DNA of 64,000 nt from Oncomelania hupensis (GCA_036898135.1 CM072526.1:564937-628936); one strand, 5' to 3'; numbered from the stretch's first letter, positions 1 through 10,841 are shown. Notes: generated by a model from the letters alone, not told the origin. Numbers and translations: made by a program.

Positions 1-150
1 TTCCCTCCAATTGTGGCCTGAAATAGTTCTGCCTCCTCCGGGTCTTGCAGTTTGTCCAGGTCGCTTCAGTCTAGTGCACTTTGCTGTATTTACTCTCTTC
101 AAGTGGAGCCGGAAAGACATCATCACGAGATCGTGGTCACTAAAACTATC
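1..150 (-). pseudogene. RTE LINE fragment (endonuclease-RT linker)
   Basis: This stretch closely matches 55083-55233, which is the region between the endonuclease and reverse transcriptase of an RTE-type LINE. Both share the words cagtttgtccaggtcg, gtgcactttgctgt and agtggagcc, in the same minus orientation. It is interrupted by stops and is cut by the window edge on the left, so its length is unknown. Nothing in it suggests a functional protein. Bases 151-305 hold nothing recognisable. Confidence 0.6.
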
Positions 151-305
151 ATACACTACGCAATACCATCACGCTGACCCATACTTTCCGCACAACACTC
201 ATAGATCTGAGACTGTAAACTATATACATCCTGGCACAGCAGATATTTAGCACGTCATAAACTCGTATTGTCACACACATTCAAAGCACCACAGTGGTTC
301 TCCTT

Positions 306-840
306 TTAAAAGGAAACTATGGGTGACATAAGTATGCCCAATATGAAGGTGAGCCAAAACAGTTTCTTCTTTGCGGGTGCACACAGATGCAAAGAAGCTG
401 AGAAATCTGAAAGAATTTGAAATAATGTGTTATTGATTTGATTAGACCTTTCGGTATGCCACAGCCTTTTACAATAAGAGCCAATCATACAATGCAGCTT
501 AGAGTAAAACAAATTGGAAAATCTCTGAAGGGAAATCTAGATGCAGAGCTTCTTTAGCTGCTTTGTCCACTGCAATGTTGCTGTAGATGCCCATGTGACC
601 AGGTACCCAAATAAAATCTTTCCTTCAGAAACAAGTTGTGTGTGGAGGTCATGGATCTCTGCCAGAAAATGGTGTGATATCTTTGCTGTGGGAAAAGCCT
701 GAAGTGCTGACGGTAAATCAGACATGATTTAAAATGAGGATCTTTTGGACTGATAAACCTCAGAGCTAAATGAATTGCCTTGAGCTCAGCTGCCTGTTGA
801 TATAAAATATTTAACAAGAACTATTCATAGAAAATTGATC
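306..840 (-). pseudogene. I-like LINE RNase H domain remnant
   Basis: On the minus strand two overlapping frames read as pieces of a LINE-encoded RNase H: a segment with AAELKAIHLALRF (the conserved E of the RNase H active site lies in AAELKAI) and a segment with LPSALQAF...IHDLHTQLVSEGK. The downstream part matches the plus-strand copy at 13030-13480 base for base over long stretches (for example ctagatttyccttcagagattttccaatttg). Frameshifts and stops make it a fossil. In this LINE group the RNase H follows the RT and helps remove the RNA template during target-primed reverse transcription. Confidence 0.65.
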
Positions 841-2261
841 AAGTACAATCTTGTTTGTTGCAGTGTTATCACATTTGGGATCTGGATGTTCGAGGCTTTC
901 ATAAGGTGAGACGCTGAGAAATTATCTTGCATGGATATTATGGTTCTCGTTGTGCATCTTAACAGTGAGAGGAAGCCGTAAAGTTGTGGCTTGGTAGAAG
1001 TGATTGTAGGTAGATTGAACATAGACACAGCAGTTACTAAAGTTATTCCTTTTGCTTACACAGAGAAGGATGTTTCTGATGGTCAGATGTATTTGATGCT
1101 GTTCCTGTAAATTATGGCATACAAGTAGTAATACAAGGTCATGTTCAATTATTTTAATTGCATTTTTAAAAATAAAAATTTAGTTTGATTCAAATTTTTT
1201 TTGGGGGTGGGGGGGGGGGGAAATAAAGACTGCAAAATAGTTGTGGCGTACAGGTTGTAATCACAAGAGCATATACGATCATTTGTTTTGTAACTAGTAC
1301 TTGTGAATGATGACTTTATAATTTTGGATGTCACATGCTGTTGGAAAAAATGACCAAAATGTTTTATTTTTTCAGCCGTATGTGACCAAAGCAAAAATTC
1401 AGTTAAATATCAGTGTAATATGAATAAAGATGACTATAAATGTTTTAGAGAATTTGCAGCTGTCGATTTTTCAAGCATAAGTAATGTAATGAGTTCTTCT
1501 GGTTTTTAATTAAGAATATAATAACAGAGGGTGTGACGGTGGGTCTATTGTTACTGGGCTCTGCACAATGGAATGCTATTACCCACTCGTCTTTGTCTGC
1601 GGGGATCGGCTAGTGTAATCACCCTGTGACTAATTTTAATACATTTATAAGTTTAGCTCGGTCTGTGTTAGGATGGGGTTACAGAGATAGGGAGAAAAGT
1701 GTAATAGCTTCACTGACACACTAGCTCTTGCACGGCTATGAAACATAGGTAGTCCAGCCACTTGTTAACAGTAAATATCACACATTTATTTCCTCTACTC
1801 TTTACATAATTCTCTAAACACTCTATTAACTTAAATGTCCAAATTCAATTTGAATAGTTCGTTCCTTGATGGGTCTATGCTGGTCTTGATATTTGCTAAT
1901 GTCTCATCATTGGGCTGTTCTGTCTGGCCTAATGTTGGTTTCATTAATAAAATAAGTCATGCAATGGATTGGCTGTTTATTTATCTCATAGAATGCAACA
2001 ACATTGGGTTATTTGATCACATGTGCATGATAGATCACGTGATGGTAAAGGTAATGTCAAAGTCTCTGAGGGTCAAGGTCATCCCAATGTCACCTTTTTT
2101 ATTTTGGGCATAATGCAACTTTTGCTGTAGTTTATTTCATAGTACATGAGTGTATTTGAAGCCCGAGGTCAAGGTCATCTCGAGGTCAAGAGCATCATTA
2201 GTATAACTTTGCATTTTAATGCCACCATTTCATTTAGTTTTTTTCTGCGCGCTCGTTTTCA
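841..2261. other. Intergenic DNA, no gene recognised
   Basis: AT-rich sequence with short unrelated open frames. It contains a poly-G run near 1204-1220 and no splice-bounded exon or transposon protein that I can recognise. Near 2040-2190 the words gtcaaggtcatc and gaggtcaag recur several times, which looks like a small decayed tandem or dispersed repeat. Confidence 0.4.
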
Positions 2262-2868
2262 TTTTACCCCCGTTGGAGTGCCAACAGTATAAATAGTATC
2301 CCCACTTTCTGGAAATTTAGTGCTTTAAATTCCCACTGTCGCTGTTTCTCATTTGCTCTTTCTCATTCCTGCTCTGTTCTATCAATCTGCTATACTATCT
2401 TCTTCTTCGCTAGACCAGTCACCTACCTTTTTTCTTAAAAACTTCCGGGACAAGACTCCTTATTTGTGTATGAGGTCTGTTGGATCAGCTTGGGAATATT
2501 GGACGCTTTCTGCCAGGTGGTCACTAGGGCTTCCTATGATGTTATTATTATGTTATGTGTTTAGTTGACATTGTATAATGATTATATTCTATTTTGTTTT
2601 TTTAAACGGGAGTTTGATAAATTAGAGTATAGCCTCAGCATCCCCTGAGTGGGATGTCTTTATTATAAAGTGGCCGGCTGGTGGAGTGCCTTCAGTGTTA
2701 CCACTAGGGTTGTTTTGGCAGATCTTTTATGCGGACCAGGGGTGTCCTCTTTCAGCAAAGTTGTGGTCTTGATTTTGTGGTCCTGATTCAGCTATACTGG
2801 TCCTGATTTGGCTCAGAAGAGTCCGCTGGACCTAAAGCAATAATCATGTAATGTAATATAGTTTATGT
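2262..2868 (+). repeat. Dispersed LINE 3'-UTR repeat, copy 1
   Basis: A non-coding repeat found several times in the window (also 2975-3392, 33685-34240 plus, and 31010-31545 minus). Shared landmarks in order: tataaatagtatccccactttctgg, actatcttcttcttcgctagacc, ggtctgttggatcagcttggga, gtggagtgccttcag, gcagatcttttat, and the end block cctgatttggct..agagtccgctggacctaaagcaataatcatgtaatgtaat. The end block also closes the I-like LINE at 14057, so this is best read as the 3'-UTR of that LINE group with a short tandem tail rather than a poly-A tail. Confidence 0.6.
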
Positions 2869-2974
2869 ATAATGTTCTATGCATTTGTTTTGAAAGAATT
2901 TCTTTTAGGAGAGAGATAGAGAGCGAGAGAGGGAGATAGAGAGTGCGTGTGTATGTGTGTGCCTGTGTCTGTGT

Positions 2975-3392
2975 GCGCGCATACTATCTTCTTCTTCGCT
3001 AGACCAGTCACCTACCTTTTTTCTTGAAAACTCTTCCAAGACAAAACTCATTTGTGTGTGAGGTCTGTTGTATCAGCTTGGGAATATTGGATGCTTTCTG
3101 CCAAATGGTAACTAGGGCTTCCTATGATGTTATTATTTGGCAATGTAGGCATTTTATATGTATGTGTTTTGTTGATATTTTATATTGATGTTTGTATTCT
3201 AATTTGTTTTTGTAAATGGGGGTTCGATAAATTAGAGTATAGCCTCAGCGTCCCCTGTATGGGGTGCCTTTATTGTAAAGTGACCGGCTGGTGGAGTGCC
3301 TTCAGTGTTACCACTAGGGGGAGTCCACCGGATCTTTTATGTGGATCAGGGGTTAGTCCTCTTTCAGCCAAGTAGTGATCTTGATATGACAT
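2975..3392 (+). repeat. Dispersed LINE 3'-UTR repeat, copy 2 (lacks the 3' end block)
   Basis: Begins at actatcttcttcttcgctagaccagtcacc and runs to the gtggatcaggggttagtcctctttcagcc block, parallel to copy 1 but diverged, and it lacks the terminal ggctcggaagagtccgctgg block. Between the two copies, 2908-2975, is purine-rich and TG-rich simple sequence. Confidence 0.55.
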
Positions 3393-3429
3393 AAAATCTT
3401 TTTCTAAAAATATTATTTCTCCAACACCT

Positions 3430-4311
3430 ATGTGGGAGCTTAAAAATGCTCATTTTGACATACATTATAGTTTGGAAAAGAAGAATGAAAATGCTAATTT
3501 ATTATCAAGTGATGTTCGTTGTCATTTGGAGAAAAATTATTCTCAACACCTTCATATATGTACTGATGGATCGGTTTTAGAGACAGGGGAAGCTGGAGCT
3601 GCCTATGTAATTCCAGCTCTAAAATTGCAAAAATCTTTCTCTTTGAGTATAAATACTTCTATTTTTGCGTGTGAACTTATCGCAATCCTTATGGCATTAA
3701 CTAAAATTTAAGATCTTTGCTTCAATGCATTTCAAGTTGTTGTTTGTGTTGATTCGATGTCAGTTTTAGATGCTTTACAATCTTATGGTCATACTGAACG
3801 GCATGAAATTATTTTAGAAATTCAACATTTAGTCCACAATCTCATTATTAATGGTACAAAGGTAAGCTTCTGTTGGCTACCTTCACATTGTGGTTTTTTG
3901 TTTAATGATAGTGCGGACAAAGCAGCAAAGAATGGAGCTAAAAATATCAATGCTCAGAGTATTCAACTCATAAAATCCCCTAAGGAAATTAAACGTATGA
4001 TTGAAGAGAGTTCAATGAAACATGTTGTATTTGATACACATTTTGCTGTAAACTGTAGACTTTCGAGAACAGTTTTTACTATGGCTAACAGAATAATGTT
4101 GAATGCCATAAACACAAAGTATTGTCCAGATGTCCATTGTGTATGCAATGAGACTTTTTCATTATATCATTTACTTTTTGGCTGCCGTCTTTTTCGGCCT
4201 ATACTAACTGTGCATCTGCATGACATAAGAACATTAGATGAGATTAATTTTCATCAAAGTGTATTGTTAGCAAAGCTCGTGATGGATTCTCCTGTGGCTA
4301 GATTTGTGTAA
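3430..4311 (+). pseudogene. LINE ORF2 C-terminus: RNase H plus zinc-knuckle-like tail
   Basis: One reading frame interrupted by a single in-frame TAA at 3709-3711 encodes an RNase H domain. Visible motifs are ICTDGSVLETGEAG (first catalytic D), CELIAILMAL (catalytic E), CVDSMSVLDALQS (second D) and WLPSHCGFLFNDSADKAAK (HxG...D end motif). Downstream a cysteine/histidine cluster (HCVCNETFSLYHLLFGC) resembles the C-terminal zinc knuckle of I-group LINEs. The copy is 5'-truncated at about 3393-3430. It is a different family from the 306-840 and 13030-13480 copies, and its tail differs too. Confidence 0.7.
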
Positions 4312-4390
4312 ATAATAATCCCCTCCCCCCACCCCCCGTCTTATCATCTTTGGTGGAAAAGACGTTAATAAAACAACCAACCAACCAACC
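4312..4390 (+). repeat. 3' tail of the 3.4-4.3 kb LINE, ending in (AACC)n
   Basis: After the stop codon a short C-rich 3' UTR leads to aataaaa followed by four AACC units. A short tandem repeat at the 3' end is typical of LINEs that do not use poly-A tails. Confidence 0.6.
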
Positions 4391-4515
4391 GTGATCTTGA
4401 TTTTGTGGTCCTGATTCGGCTCTTTGCAGTCCGCTGGACCCTGTAAACAATGAATAACTAACTGATTTGGCTCAAAAGAGTCCGCTGGACCTAAAAGCAA
4501 TAACCATGTAATATA
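4391..4515 (+). repeat. LINE 3'-end block, two partial copies
   Basis: Two tandem, slightly different versions of the terminal block (gtggtcctgattcggctctttgcagtccgctggacc and gatttggctcaaaagagtccgctggacct) follow directly on the AACC tail. Bases 4516-4770 beyond contain an unrecognised open frame on the minus strand (4472-4723) with no family match that I can name. Confidence 0.5.
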
Positions 4516-4770
4516 CATTGGAAATATTTTGGCCTCCATCAAAATGATCGCCAATAACAATCATTTGCAAAACTGGAAGTTTGTTCTTGGACACAAAGCA
4601 ACCGATCAATCGGTTTCGTTCTTTGAGAGCAAATCTGAGACGATTCTTGTCTGGGCCTGATGTATCGGTCCCTTCGTCTTTTTGGCACAGACAAGTAGGG
4701 ATAATAGATCGGCCAATCTCCAAAGGTTTAAAAGCATGGCAGTAAAACGAAAATTAATTCAACTCATGCT

Positions 4771-5607
4771 GATCCTATCCCGTAACTCAAAAGTCGTTGG
4801 GTGTTACACTCGTTCGATGTTGGTGGTTTTTCTATCAGTAGTTGATTCAGCCCCGATGCTTAAGTACTGATAAAGTGTAATTCAGGTTTGTTTATCCACG
4901 CAGCCTGCTCACTCAGCAACAAGGCAAAGTCTTCGTATGTAGTTTTCAAACTTTATTCAGTGTTCATCAACAACTGCATACAATCGCCTTTTCACTCTCC
5001 ACTTTTTACTTTCAACACTTCTCAACTATCAACAACTCTTTTGAAACAGTGCGGCACTTATATAGTCTCTTCATACTCCAGAACAATTTTGAACACGCCA
5101 GTGTGACGCACCACAACCAATCGAATGAAACTTCATCATCACTGACTTACGTCATACAACCTTCCTTTCTGTCGAAGAATGTTCTCAAATATCTATGTCC
5201 ATCAAGAAACTTCAATCGACAGTAAACAAGTAAATCTAGAGAATTCTCCAATAATATCGACTAACGAAAATTATCAACGTTATACAAACCTCTCCTAACA
5301 ACAATGCAAACTCAAATCAAAGGTAAATACACTCTATTATCGAATACTTTGCAAAGCGAAATGATTAGATCTATCGTGCACGTTTCAGACATACTTTCCT
5401 TCGCGTTTCAACGTAACATTGGGGCACCACAAATGATCCTTTAACCAGCGTACTCCATCCTTCTTTGTCCTCAGCCACCTTCATTGACTGGCTTGACACT
5501 GAGCGATGTCATGAAGGAAACTGAGGACATAAAATGATGGAGAATGCTGGTTAAACAATCATTTGTGGTGCCCCAACTACTTTCGAGTTACTGGATAGGA
5601 TAGGATC
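4771..5607. repeat. Head-to-head palindrome of two RTE 3' ends
   Basis: Left arm (gatcctatcccgtaactc...ggggcaccacaaatgat) and right arm (atcatttgtggtgccccaac...gagttactggataggataggatc) are inverted copies of the same roughly 100-bp RTE 3' terminus. A loop of about 25 bp (ggcttgacactgagcg) separates them, once the solo LTR at 4802-5418 is ignored. The arms carry the (GGATA)n RTE tail outward on both sides. The right arm plus loop reads as a continuous RTE 3' end. See the finding. Confidence 0.7.
4802..5418 (-). mobile_element. Solo LTR (617 bp, TGTTAC...GTAACA, TTGGG duplication)
   Basis: On the minus strand the unit starts TGTTACGTTGAAACGCG and ends ACGAGTGTAACA, so it has 6-bp inverted termini. 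It is flanked by the 5-bp direct repeat TTGGG (4797-4801 and 5419-5423). It matches the plus-strand LTR at 32914-33496 over its whole length, including gataattttcgttagtcgatattattggagaattctctag and a TATA-like actatata/tatatag. It sits within one arm of the RTE palindrome, so it is younger than the palindrome. No internal region remains, so LTR-LTR recombination is the likely origin. Confidence 0.85.
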
Positions 5608-5648
5608 ATCATTATCATTCATTATTATCATCTGTTTTGATGTTTCAG

Positions 5649-5716
5649 AGTATGTGGAGATTGTATTTGAAAGGCAATCCTGTTATCCTAGTTGGAGTTC
5701 CTGCCTCTGCTTATTC
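5649..5716 (+). other. Possible small exon (open, AG...GT bounded)
   Basis: A 68-bp segment is preceded by tttgatgtttcag and followed by gtaagt, and it is open in one frame (MWRLYLKGNPVILVGVPASA). The splice signals are good, but no family is recognised and no neighbouring exon was found, so this may be chance. Confidence 0.2.
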
Positions 5717-6237
5717 GTAAGTACTAATTATGTAGGTGCAGTTAGCCTGAATTTGCGATATTTTACTGTACTAGTATGTATTTATTTACACGGACTTTAT
5801 ATAATATAGATAGTGATAGACAGACTTTTACATTGATAGGTAAACAGCATACCAAGTTTGTACAAGAGCCCCACACAACCCCATATTTTTTAATTGACAT
5901 GTTAGTGCAGCCGTGTTTAACCCATATCTTACCAACAATTTTTTTTTCTATTTTCTTTGGATTATTTTGATATTTGTTATTACAAACACACTCTCTAACA
6001 CAAATATAAGCATCAAATTGGAAATTTTATTTTTCTTACGGGTTTTTGAGGACGCACGCTAGAGCATGGTAGCTAGAGGGTGCATGTAAATGTTGTCATG
6101 TTGCACTCTCAGAGAGTGCATGGTATCAAGAGAGTACTTGTTATTTTTTCTTCAAAACAATAATACAATCATACACAAGTATTCATGAAAAAAAAAATCA
6201 AACTGTAGTTGAACTTTGTTTCAATATTTACTCAAAC
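5717..6237. other. Intergenic DNA, no gene recognised
   Basis: AT-rich sequence with a locally repeated gagagtgcatg/agagagtacttg motif around 6068-6145. No protein or RNA gene seen. Confidence 0.4.
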
Positions 6238-6757
6238 TCAGAATGTCATGTTCGAGCCCTGGAGACACAGTGAATTGAGCAGCACGTCAAAAGATGCCAT
6301 GAAAGGTATTGAAGCACTGATTGTGGAACAAGGTTTCTGCAGGAGATGTTGCCTCTGATTGTGTAAAAGGCGTCCTGCTTGTTGTTGCCTAGGTATTGCT
6401 GGAACCTGCAGTGGTGAAGGGGGTGCCTGCTGTGGGGAGGCAGGTGCCTGCTGTGGGGAGGTGGGTGCCAGCTGTGGGGAGGGTGGTGCCTTCTGTAAGG
6501 AGGTGGGTGCCTGCTGTGGGGAGGCAGGTGCTTTTTGAGTAGAGGCAGGTAGGGTCAGCTCTAACTCCTCCTCTAGCTCCTCTTCATCTTCTGGACCACC
6601 CATTCTGACAAGCTGTCCATTTCTGCGATGCACAACTCCTTCTGCCTCAGCAAGAAGCTGACGACGACTCAAGTTGTTCATCTGTCCACTACCATCCTCA
6701 TCACCACTGTCTTCTTCAGATAGTTGTCCATCCCCAGGAGGTGTGATGTACACAGCT
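6238..6757 (-). pseudogene. piggyBac-transposase-like N-terminal exon (partial)
   Basis: The exon begins after a strong acceptor (poly-T then tactgcag, ending at about 6757 on the plus strand). It encodes an acidic stretch, GDGQLSEEDSGDEDGSG, then LSRRQLLAEAEGVVHRR, a combination I associate with the low-complexity N-terminus of piggyBac-type transposases (PGBD family). This is followed by a 7-residue repeat (APASPQQ and variants, about seven copies). The frame ends at 6238 without any DDE catalytic domain, so the gene is truncated. The family call rests on motif recollection only; a host acidic protein is the alternative. Confidence 0.4.
6410..6545. repeat. 21-bp coding minisatellite
   Basis: Units of the form ggtgcctgctgtggggaggca/gtg are tandemly repeated about six times with small changes. 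The 21-bp period keeps the reading frame and encodes the APASPQQ-type heptad. Confidence 0.8.
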
Positions 6758-7086
6758 GCAGTAAAAAAAAAAACTTGGTCGAGTTGACTTAAAACATCAT
6801 ATACGGTCATCCGTTGTGGAAGAGATCTGTAAAATCAAACAAACCCAAACAAAAATTAAAATGAATGAACCACAAAAATGTAACTTTGAATACATTTGCA
6901 AAGAACGTGGTGTGTGTGGTGCAAGCACAATTGTACTGTATATGGATGAGCAGATATGAAAATGTATACTTGAACCATATTAGGCCTATATATATATGCA
7001 CACCTACTACAAATGTATGCATTCATAACCTAAATCAGTATGGTACATATTCATTGAAAAGCATTTTAACCTGTTTCCAAGGTTAC

Positions 7087-7361
7087 CTATCCTATCCTAT
7101 CCTGTCCCATAACCCGAAGGTCGTAGGGGCACCACAGATGATCGCTTAACCAGCATACTCCATCTTTCTCTGTCCTCAGCAGCCCTCATGGCTTCGCTCA
7201 GTGTCAAACCAGTCCATTCTCGAATGTTGTCCTCCCACCTCTTTTTCGGTCTCCCCCTTCTTCTACCTCCTTGCACTGTGCCTTGCAGAATGGTCTTTGC
7301 AAGGCCTGATGATCTGGTGACGTGGCCATACCATCGGAGTTTCCGTTTCTTCACCACTTCA
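7087..7361 (-). mobile_element. RTE LINE 3' fragment with 10-bp target duplication
   Basis: A 275-bp RTE 3' end on the minus strand, starting with the tail (ctatcctatcctatcctgtccc on the plus strand) and truncated within the ORF. It is flanked by CCAAGGTTAC at 7077-7086 and 7362-7371, an exact target-site duplication. The coding part includes KKRKLRWYGHV and RRRGRPKKRWEDNIREW, the conserved C-terminal region of RTE/BovB-type RTs. It closely matches 22185-22460, so the family was active fairly recently. Confidence 0.9.
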
Positions 7362-7371
7362 CCAAGGTTAC

Positions 7372-8009
7372 AGAATCTGAAAATACACATAACTGAGTGA
7401 TCTTTTACTAACATGTATGCTCGAAGCGTATGTAGCCTAGCGCTAAATACAGGGGCCTCCCGCTACCATGCACGCATGATGCGTGCAGTGACGTTGTGTT
7501 TTATTTTGACCAAACGTTCTATGGAACTTCAGTCCTACAAAAAAATTACGTCTAATATGTTTTTTTAATGATATCCCCGCAAACAAATGTGCATGCAACA
7601 TAACTGCTTTAGTAAATAAATGGCATTTACCGGGTTTGGCTTGAGGATTTTGAAGTCATTTTTAGACGTATGCTGCAGAAAAGGTCCTACCATGTGGTGG
7701 CTTTGCAAACAGGAAGCAGAATGAGACTTTGAAACGGTAGACAACTCCCTCGTCAATCGCAACATATCCAAATCAACAGTTATATCCCGTTTACTGCTAC
7801 TAAAAAATGAAATAATACGAATGCACTTGTGAAGCGTGCATGGCTTAAAACGGGTTTTTAATAAATTTAGGGGAAACATTTATAGTACAAGGCAAGCCTG
7901 GATAAAAAATATGAGTTGAACTGGACTGCAAGTTGTTCATTGATCATTTGATTAACAGAATAACCATGAGCTTTTGCAGTATAAAATGTATTCTTTTGCA
8001 TTTTTCTTA
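7372..8009. other. Intergenic DNA, no gene confirmed
   Basis: A minus-strand open frame at 7565-7879 (104 codons) has no recognised domain. The sequence acatgcatgatgcgtgcagtgacgt near 7470-7495 is palindrome-like. I see nothing else supportable. Confidence 0.35.
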
Positions 8010-8170
8010 TCATCCCTTTATTGTAAAATGACCGGTTGGTACGGGTGGAGTGCCTTCAGTTACCATTAGGGTTGTTTCAGCAGATCTTTTGAACAGATCA
8101 GAGGTGAGCCCTCTTTCAACCGTTGTGGTCCTGATTCGGCTCTTTGCAGTCCGCTGTGCCATATAAACAA
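8010..8170 (+). repeat. LINE 3'-UTR repeat, 3' part
   Basis: Carries the ordered landmarks ttgtaaaatgaccggttgg, gtggagtgccttcag, gcagatctttt and gtcctgattcggctctttgcagtccgctg of the family described at 2262-2868. Confidence 0.55.
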
Positions 8171-8184
8171 TAACTAACTAAATC

Positions 8185-8560
8185 TGGCAATATTTGGAAC
8201 AGTTGTTATTGATTGGATTAGACAATTTAGTCTGCCAGAACTGTTTACAGTAAGAGCCAGTCATGCAACGCAGGTCAGAGTAAGGAACAAACTGGAAAAT
8301 CTCAAGATGCTGGAGCCACTGCAATAATGCCACAGATGCCACATGAAAACTATCTATACCTTCAGATACAAGCTGTGTGTCGAGATCATCAGTATAAATA
8401 GTTCCCCCACTTTCTGGAAGTTGTGCTTTAAACTTCCTATTTTCTTACACTATATTTCTGTCTTCGCCTTTCTTCCTCTTTCAGTATGTTATTCACCTGT
8501 ATTTTTTGGCTCGGAAGAGTCCTCTGGACCTAAAGCAATAACCATGTAATGTAATGTAAT
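8185..8560 (+). mobile_element. I-like LINE insertion with inverted 5' segment
   Basis: Bases 8185-8390 are a minus-oriented RNase H/3' coding segment of the I-like LINE (they match 400-650 and the reverse of 13330-13480). They are joined directly to 8391-8560, which is the plus-oriented 3' UTR (agtataaatagttcccccactttctgg ... ggctcggaagagtcctctggacctaaagcaataaccatgtaatgtaatgtaatg). An inverted 5' piece upstream of a sense 3' end is the expected product of twin priming. Confidence 0.55.
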
Positions 8561-8694
8561 GTATTTTTTCCATTAATTCCTTGTCATTAATTTTCTCATT
8601 TATTTATTTTAGTTTTAAAATTTTAGTTATAAAATTTTATTTATTTATTTTTAAAAGAATGTATTTTTTTTTGGGGGGGGGGGGGGATGGGTGG

Positions 8695-9150
8695 GGATGG
8701 GGGGTGAGGAAATTACCTTTTGGCCCCCTGCCTGCCGTGCAGGGTGACCCATGTAGGGGGAGAATGGGATCCTGGAGGTTGAAGTCACTGAAGGACTGCG
8801 GTCCTTCAAACCGGCCCGGACTTCTCCTTGACGGACCCACATGGGCTCGGCTCAGCATGCTGGGGTTGGATCCCAGTCTCTCTCTGGCTGGGTGACTAAG
8901 CTAGCCCAACCCTTTTTCTTCTTTTTTGTTGCTTCTGCATTTGTTCCGCATGGCCAGAGGCTGAATGGTTGTGCCCTGTCTAAACATTTCACAGTCGCGA
9001 ATGTCAAGGGTCTGGCAGGAGGGGCGGCTCAAGGCCTATGGACGTCACTGACCATCCATTGTCCCTTCCCTAGCACAGCAGCTCTACGTACTAGGGTGAC
9101 CGTTTATTTCTGCCATCATTGAGCCTATGCCTCAGTGACAACACAAACAA
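8695..9150 (+). mobile_element. I-like LINE, 5' leader region
   Basis: GC-rich sequence, unlike its AT-rich surroundings, directly upstream of the ORF1 remnant. It starts after a poly-G run (8673-8687) and contains no long frame. I assign it to the LINE because it is contiguous with ORF1 and differs in base composition. The exact 5' end is uncertain. Confidence 0.5.
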
Positions 9151-9151
9151 A

Positions 9152-10129
9152 AACAGAAAAGAACATGACGGGCTAGACCAAACTACTGGACCTGATACTA
9201 ATTGCGACATGGAAACTAGATGTAGAGCCAAAGAATCTGGGATTTTCAAAACATGGCCACGCTTCTTGATAATTAGGATGACCAACAAAAACCACAAAAA
9301 TTTGCCCGTCGTGGAAAAGTTGTTTCAGGAAGTGTCCAAAGATCAAAGACATTAAAAGACCGAAAGATGGAAGTGTCCTAGTGGACAAGGAAAGGACATC
9401 TGAACAACTATGAGCTAGAGATGGCACCAAGCTGGAGTTAGGTAGCCGAATGTTTGATGTAAATGTGAATTGTCACCGCACATTTAACTTATCAAAAGGA
9501 GTTCTACGGTCATCTCAGTTTGATGGTCTGACAGAGGAAGAAATAAAAGATGGCTTGGTAAAGCAGGGAGTTACCGAGGCACATATAGGGTCATGAGAAA
9601 AGATAAAGAAGCAAAGTCCACACACTCTGGTTTTGACATTTTGCACACCTGTGCCCCTAAAAGAGTGATCGTTTGCTATGAAAGCATCCCTTTTTCCATG
9701 TTTGTACTTTCACCACTGCGGTGTTTTAAATGCCAAAGCTATGGTCATGGTAGCCTGGCATGTAAAAACACACCAACCTGTTTCAAGTGGGGATATTTCC
9801 ATTGTGGACAGTGCAGTGATGCTCTGAAGTGCTCAAATTGCAAGGGAGATCATCTTGCATCGTCAAAATCGTACCCTGCTTGGATCAGCGAGGCTGAGAT
9901 TCAGAAAACCAGAACACGAGAAAGATGCTCATTTCCAGAAGCAAGAAAACGGCATGAGTCTCTCAACCGTGTGATACTAACAAACCAAGTTTTGCTGAAA
10001 TGGCCTCAACAAACACTTTGCCAAACATGCTCAAATCTATCATCAATGATCTCTGATTTTGACAAATCTGCTTTAGGATCGCTTCTGAATTCTCTGAAAA
10101 AATTGACAAAACCTCTAGAAAAACTTTGA
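9152..10129 (+). pseudogene. I-like LINE ORF1 (gag-like, zinc knuckles), frameshifted
   Basis: Three frames together resemble a LINE ORF1. First comes a segment containing TWPRFLII; then LSKGVLRSSQFDGLTEEEIKDGL (frame around 9490-9590); then 9593-10129 with three cysteine clusters: CFKCQSYGHGSLAC (a good CCHC knuckle), CFKWGYFHCGQC (one Cys replaced by Trp) and CSNCKGDHLASS. This PRE/CCHC architecture is known for nucleic-acid-binding ORF1 proteins of I/Jockey-type LINEs. At least two frameshifts and the damaged second knuckle show it is dead. It is followed by the matching endonuclease remnant. Confidence 0.7.
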
Positions 10130-10309
10130 AAATAAAAAAAAAAGTATTACCCCTAGTAATCAGCAGAGGTCGCCCAAGCTGATCACCACTATGACAATTC
10201 CACCTCCTCAGGTGAACGCGCTGGCATCCTTGTCAAAAGCTGTTGCCACACCTCTACACCCTGTTGCACCCTCGGGACGAGGTTGAACACCTTCGGATGG
10301 GGCCACTAA

Positions 10310-10841
10310 CCGACCAAGTGTAGTTTGTCTACAGGAAACTTCTGAGTCCTGATAAAATACTTCAATTGTCTGGATACTCTAGCTTGCAATCCAATGTTTC
10401 TTGTGGAAATGCTTTATGTGTTCGGTCAGACATTTTATTTAGCCCAGTTACATTGACCACACCCCAAAAGGTGATTGCTGCTTGAGTATCTTCCAAAAAA
10501 GCTATAACAATCTGCTCCTTATATTTATCCCCTTCAAGAACCATGTGCAAAACTGACTTAATAAACTTGATAGACTAACTTCCCTCCCTTTGTGATTGCT
10601 GGGAATCTGAACACTTCCCCAGATGGCCATCAGAATCCCCAAGTCCAAAGTTTGGAGAAGTGTTGATCTCAATCTCTGTATTTTAAATTCAGATTCTCCT
10701 ACCTATTGCAGCCATTTAGGAACATTTTATAATTTAGACAGCCATCTGTGATGCTTCTCTTTTTTTGGACCTGGTTTGAAAACCTCATTCAAATCTCTGT
10801 GGGAGTGTCAATTTTCCTATTTTCTATTTTTGTAATGTTTC

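Noticed and set aside
1835..2113. 92-codon plus-strand frame
   Set aside because: Hydrophobic, low-complexity reading of AT-rich DNA without homology or splice signals.
7565..7879. 104-codon minus-strand frame
   Set aside because: No recognisable domain, no splice support and ordinary AT-rich composition; probably chance.
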